The position numbers were made by a program, and so were the translations under genes. Under the pieces are notes generated by a model. That model was not told the DNA's origin. It made no database searches and was given only the letters and a program-made list of their open reading frames with translations. 45,161 bases of DNA, from NCBI GenBank assembly GCA_028280785.1, contig JANQLF010000313.1:1-45161 (forward strand). The letters are read 5' to 3'. The stretch comes from Planctomycetota bacterium. GTDB taxonomy: Bacteria > Planctomycetota > UBA11346. Shown in pieces: positions 42,870-45,161 of the stretch (positions are counted from its first letter, which is position 1; each line of letters starts with the position of its first letter).

Positions 42870-43799
42870 TCACAGGCTACCCCTCCTCAGCGATGACATT
42901 AAATCAGGCTGGTAGACCTCACAAAACCCTTCCAAACCACATTTGACTAAAAATGCGACGACCGCCGTTGCCAAACACGCTAATCCAATTTTGACACTTG
43001 CAAACGAAGCAACCACAATGGTTGTGATTACATTATGATTCACAACTGCATTATAGCCTTTCTTGACCCACTCTTGATAAACCGGACTCTCTGGTGAACA
43101 AATTTTTTTCCAAATTATAGCTCCGACAATCTTCATTACTCGCGGTGCATTCTTCTTTGCTTCAGATGGATCAGGCGGTGCAGGCAATAATTTCTTTTCC
43201 TCATAGGTCAAGTTTAATCCTGCAGCCTCGTTAATTTCTGGAAGCCCGTTGAAACAAGATACCGGAATTGATTGCCCTACTCTTCTGATCAGACCATCTT
43301 CGGTTTCAGTCCGAATAATCTCAATCGCTTCCTGTGATATCGATTCCTCAACAAGCTCTTCGCCCATGCCTCTTAAATTATACAACATAGATTCATTCTC
43401 GTATCTCACCATAAGATGATGAACAAAATCGCGTCGGCGCTCTTTTGAGCTTATTACATTTGTTCCCTTAATAGAGCTAGTTATCAAAGGCTTAGCCTTA
43501 CTTAATTTACCCATCCTTAAGTAAACTATTGCCAATAGTGCTGTCGCTTCTAAGTGCACCCTAGTTCGTTTTCGCACCTTAGACCTAGCCCCTATCAGGA
43601 GACCTTCAGCCGTTCGGTAATTTGAACATTCCATTTCACACTCAGCATACCAAACTTTAATTTTCATTAATCGCGTTTCATTTTCTTTACCAGGAGAACG
43701 AAGAATTTTCTGCGCCTCTAAAGCCAATCTCTTAGCACACTTCAAATCACGATTCAAAACCGCTACGCGTAGTTGACACTCAATATCTTTAACTTCCAT
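42870..43799 (-). CDS. Unknown protein with TPR-like N-terminus and C-terminal hydrophobic segment
   Basis: A 309-residue protein. Residues 1-125 are alternating charged helices (VAVLNRDLKCAKRLALEAQK, AECEMECSNYRTAEGLLIGA, ALLAIVYLRMGKLSKAKPLI) that fit tetratricopeptide-type repeats. The middle is unassigned and includes a Pro-rich bend (LLPAPPDPSEAKKNAP). A hydrophobic stretch at about 257-285 (ITTIVVASFASVKIGLACLA) suggests a membrane anchor near the C-terminus. The start has GGATTTAGGGT upstream. A terminator hairpin for the preceding gene lies 21 bases upstream, so it needs its own promoter or relies on read-through. Confidence 0.65.
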   Translation of the reverse strand: MEVKDIECQLRVAVLNRDLKCAKRLALEAQKILRSPGKENETRLMKIKVWYAECEMECSNYRTAEGLLIGARSKVRKRTRVHLEATALLAIVYLRMGKLSKAKPLITSSIKGTNVISSKERRRDFVHHLMVRYENESMLYNLRGMGEELVEESISQEAIEIIRTETEDGLIRRVGQSIPVSCFNGLPEINEAAGLNLTYEEKKLLPAPPDPSEAKKNAPRVMKIVGAIIWKKICSPESPVYQEWVKKGYNAVVNHNVITTIVVASFASVKIGLACLATAVVAFLVKCGLEGFCEVYQPDLMSSLRRGSL

Positions 43800-43819
43800 A
43801 CCCTAAATCCTATAAAATA

Positions 43820-43852
43820 AATCTGCTGCATGGATAATCCATGCAGCAGATT
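43820..43852 (-). terminator. Perfect 15-bp stem terminator after the 47-residue gene
   Basis: AATCTGCTGCATGGA (43820-43834) pairs perfectly with TCCATGCAGCAGATT (43838-43852) around TAA. On the minus strand it starts 5 bases after the stop of the small gene at 43858 and is followed by TTTATTTTATA, the U-rich tract of an intrinsic terminator. Confidence 0.75.
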
Positions 43853-43857
43853 CAAAG

Positions 43858-44001
43858 TTAACTACCACGAGTTAAAAAACACCACACTTCATACCCATAA
43901 TCATGAGCATCAAGCATTCGATTGCTGTTTTTCACACGTCGATATCGACAAAATACCCACTTAAATCCGGGTGGGGCCGGTTTCTTACTAGGTTTACGCA
44001 T
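43858..44001 (-). CDS. Small conserved-looking protein (47 residues)
   Basis: A 47-residue ORF starting MRKPSKKPAPPGFKWVFCRY and ending YEVWCFLTRGS, with two Cys, three Trp-or-Tyr-rich patches and a basic Pro-rich start. Similar short proteins with a KPAPPGFKWVF-like core occur, as far as I recall, in various Gram-negative bacteria, without known function. Support comes from its composition, the ATG after CGGTTTCGCT-type sequence, and a perfect terminator directly after its stop. It lies below the size that most gene finders report. Confidence 0.62.
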   Translation of the reverse strand: MRKPSKKPAPPGFKWVFCRYRRVKNSNRMLDAHDYGYEVWCFLTRGS

Positions 44002-44113
44002 AGCGAAACCTCCACTTTATGAGGGTAAACTGCCCACAAAGCTTGCATTTAAGTATGAATCCACTAGCATTATTAGTGTTGAAGTAATATATGAGTGGGT
44101 TTACCATTCGACT

Positions 44114-44139
44114 AAGGACGGCACATGCCGTCCTTTTTT
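44114..44139 (+). terminator. Orphan plus-strand intrinsic terminator
   Basis: AAGGACGGCA (44114-44123) pairs perfectly with TGCCGTCCTT (44126-44135), followed by a T-run to 44139. The U-tract is on the plus strand, yet no plus-strand gene ends here. It may end an unseen short RNA from the region around 44002-44113 or serve weakly for the minus-strand gene that ends at 44138. Confidence 0.65.
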
Positions 44140-44845
44140 ATTCTATAGCATCATCAACTCCAATTATATTTACCTGATCTATTATAGCCTGCTTATCGCG
44201 TTCGTAGAAAGGCTGAGGCACAATTAGATTTGCAAGCCTACCACCACTCAAACGAATTGGGTACTTTAAGCTACCAGTTTTATTTACCAATTTGCTTTTA
44301 CTGTTGTCGTCGTCTTGATCGTCGTCTTGATCGTCGTCTTGATCGTCGTCTTGATCGTCGTCATCGGCATAATCATAATAACCAGCAAATTCAACAGATT
44401 CTTTGAATTTACCCAAACAAGAGGTGGCAGCCTTATCCGTAAATCCCATTTTTATTAAGTCATATTTCAAAGCCGCGTCTGAGGGAAGTTTGTCATCATA
44501 AAGGTCTAGCAACTTAGAGAATACGCTCGGATACTTCAACCACTTACCACGAAGTCGTCGTTTCGCCTTATCATCAGTGCTGTATTTATACTCTTCAACA
44601 TCCTGCGAAACTGATAGCATTCCACGTTCAGGTACATCAAATAAGCCATAATATTTTAAAGCAGCAAGCGATCTTAAAGCAGCACCACTTTTTGCATCCT
44701 TATATCCTATATCCTGGGCGACAACATCGTTTGGAACTGAGTTTTTAGACTCATTTTCGTAAACCTTAAGCGCACGAGCCAACGCTTCTTCCAGATTCAT
44801 GCCAGGGGCATTTGGACTCTTCTGTTTCTTTCTTACGACCACCAT
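44138..44845 (-). CDS. Unknown protein with Asp/Gln tandem-repeat segment
   Basis: A 235-residue soluble protein. The start at 44845 is chosen because GGGAGTAAAGGT precedes it. A frame extension begins at 44860. Residues ~15-80 are helical (MNLEEALARALKVYENESKN, SGAALRSLAALKYYGLFD) and look like a winged-helix-type domain. Residues ~165-183 are repeats of DDDQ encoded by 12-base tandem DNA repeats at 44309-44362. The C-terminus (KYPIRLSGGRLANLIVPQPF, ending ERDKQAIIDQVNIIGVDDAI) is short and structured. The family is not named here. The repeat is likely to vary in copy number between strains. Confidence 0.65.
   Translation of the reverse strand: MVVVRKKQKSPNAPGMNLEEALARALKVYENESKNSVPNDVVAQDIGYKDAKSGAALRSLAALKYYGLFDVPERGMLSVSQDVEEYKYSTDDKAKRRLRGKWLKYPSVFSKLLDLYDDKLPSDAALKYDLIKMGFTDKAATSCLGKFKESVEFAGYYDYADDDDQDDDQDDDQDDDQDDDNSKSKLVNKTGSLKYPIRLSGGRLANLIVPQPFYERDKQAIIDQVNIIGVDDAIE
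44309..44362. repeat. 12-base tandem repeat, four full copies plus a partial
   Basis: The unit GTCGTCTTGATC begins at 44309, 44321, 44333 and 44345, all identical, followed by a partial GTCGTC. It is in frame and encodes the DDDQ repeats of the minus-strand protein. Because the period is a multiple of three, copy-number change would alter length without breaking the frame. Confidence 0.95.
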
Positions 44846-44890
44846 ACCTTTACTCCCCATTCGTTCGCGTCATGTTACCATACAAAAGAT

Positions 44891-45142
44891 ATGAATCAAC
44901 TTTTTTTATCTCCTGACATATCATTATTTGGGATTGTTTTTATAAGTATTTTATTATTAGTTACTTATGTAATTTTCTGTATCCCCATTTATCGAGATGT
45001 AATTTCTATGTTTTAACCAAGGAAGAGGGTGTTGTATGTATCTCTTTTATTTACAATAACTTATATATTATATAAACCATTGCATGAAAACTTAATAATC
45101 GGATATTCTATTTTTACAATCTGCTTACATGTGGTTAAATAA
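44891..45142 (+). pseudogene. Small membrane ORF interrupted by an in-frame stop
   Basis: A 41-residue ORF (MNQLFLSPDISLFGIVFISI, then LLLVTYVIFCIPIYRDVISM, ending F) runs from 44891 to a TAA at 45014-45016. The same frame continues for 41 more codons (PRKRVLYVSLLFTITYILYK, then PLHENLIIGYSIFTICLHVV) to a stop at 45140. Both halves are hydrophobic and together look like one three-helix membrane protein broken by a nonsense codon. A second possibility is two short ORFs, the latter from GTG or TTG at 45029-45034 after AAGGAAGAGG. No strong ribosome-binding site precedes 44891. Confidence 0.35.
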
Positions 45143-45161
45143 TTATTCAATCCAAGATGAG

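Noticed and set aside
43922..44227. A 101-residue plus-strand ORF
   Set aside because: It runs antisense to the 47-residue gene and straight through a strong intrinsic terminator, and its composition is not protein-like.

Overview
The window is bacterial chromosome of moderate, slightly AT-leaning base composition with no rRNA, tRNA, CRISPR array or intact insertion sequence that I could find. An ADP-heptose-type glycosyltransferase, outer-membrane beta-barrel proteins and a lipoprotein point to a Gram-negative envelope. Two large transmembrane Ser/Thr protein kinases (one fused to a sugar-binding-like ectodomain and leucine-rich repeats), a sulfatase next to a phytanoyl-CoA dioxygenase-like protein with two AraC regulators, and a secreted protein with an 'MVSADRKYI' motif suggest the PVC group (Planctomycetota, Lentisphaerota or relatives). 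This placement is inference from gene content, not proof.

Layout. 1-8 kb: a truncated Ser/Thr kinase, a SpoU-type rRNA methyltransferase, two back-to-back PTS IIA proteins, then a tight tig - HEAT-like protein - ComF run, convergent with a degenerate trypsin-like protein. 7.9-13.6 kb: a Xer recombinase, the LRR receptor kinase, a heptosyltransferase and an unknown gene, all on the minus strand. 13.7-19.8 kb: housekeeping genes (queG, thiS, accD, a DUF1015 protein), an SH3-domain secreted protein, and a tandem pair of duplicated beta-barrel proteins. 19.9-27.7 kb: two hybrid sensor kinases (PAS/GAF type and periplasmic-binding-protein type) flanking a DUF4272 protein and a secreted beta-helix protein.

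27.7-32.8 kb is the most interesting block. A dihydroorotase and a phosphoribosyl-AMP cyclohydrolase (minus strand) diverge from a COG0523/CobW metallochaperone GTPase, a DUF1826 protein, an FAD oxidoreductase with a Cys-rich tail, and a 75-residue two-helix membrane protein (plus strand). This gene set matches what is known of Zur-controlled zinc-starvation loci. A near-perfect 9-3-9 palindrome lies in the divergent promoter region, just upstream of hisI, as a candidate Zur operator. 32.9-36.9 kb: an AraC regulator, the phytanoyl-CoA dioxygenase-like gene, a sulfatase and a second AraC regulator. The two enzyme promoters share an identical 11-base element over the -35 region, so they look co-regulated.

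36.9-45.2 kb is an accessory region: mostly unrecognised small secreted, membrane or soluble proteins, a CheX-like protein with a possible sigma-54 promoter, an ORF6N protein typical of mobile DNA, a GC-rich decayed VOC-family pseudogene, a 47-residue conserved-looking small protein with its own terminator, a protein encoded by 12-base tandem repeats, and an interrupted small membrane ORF at the right edge.
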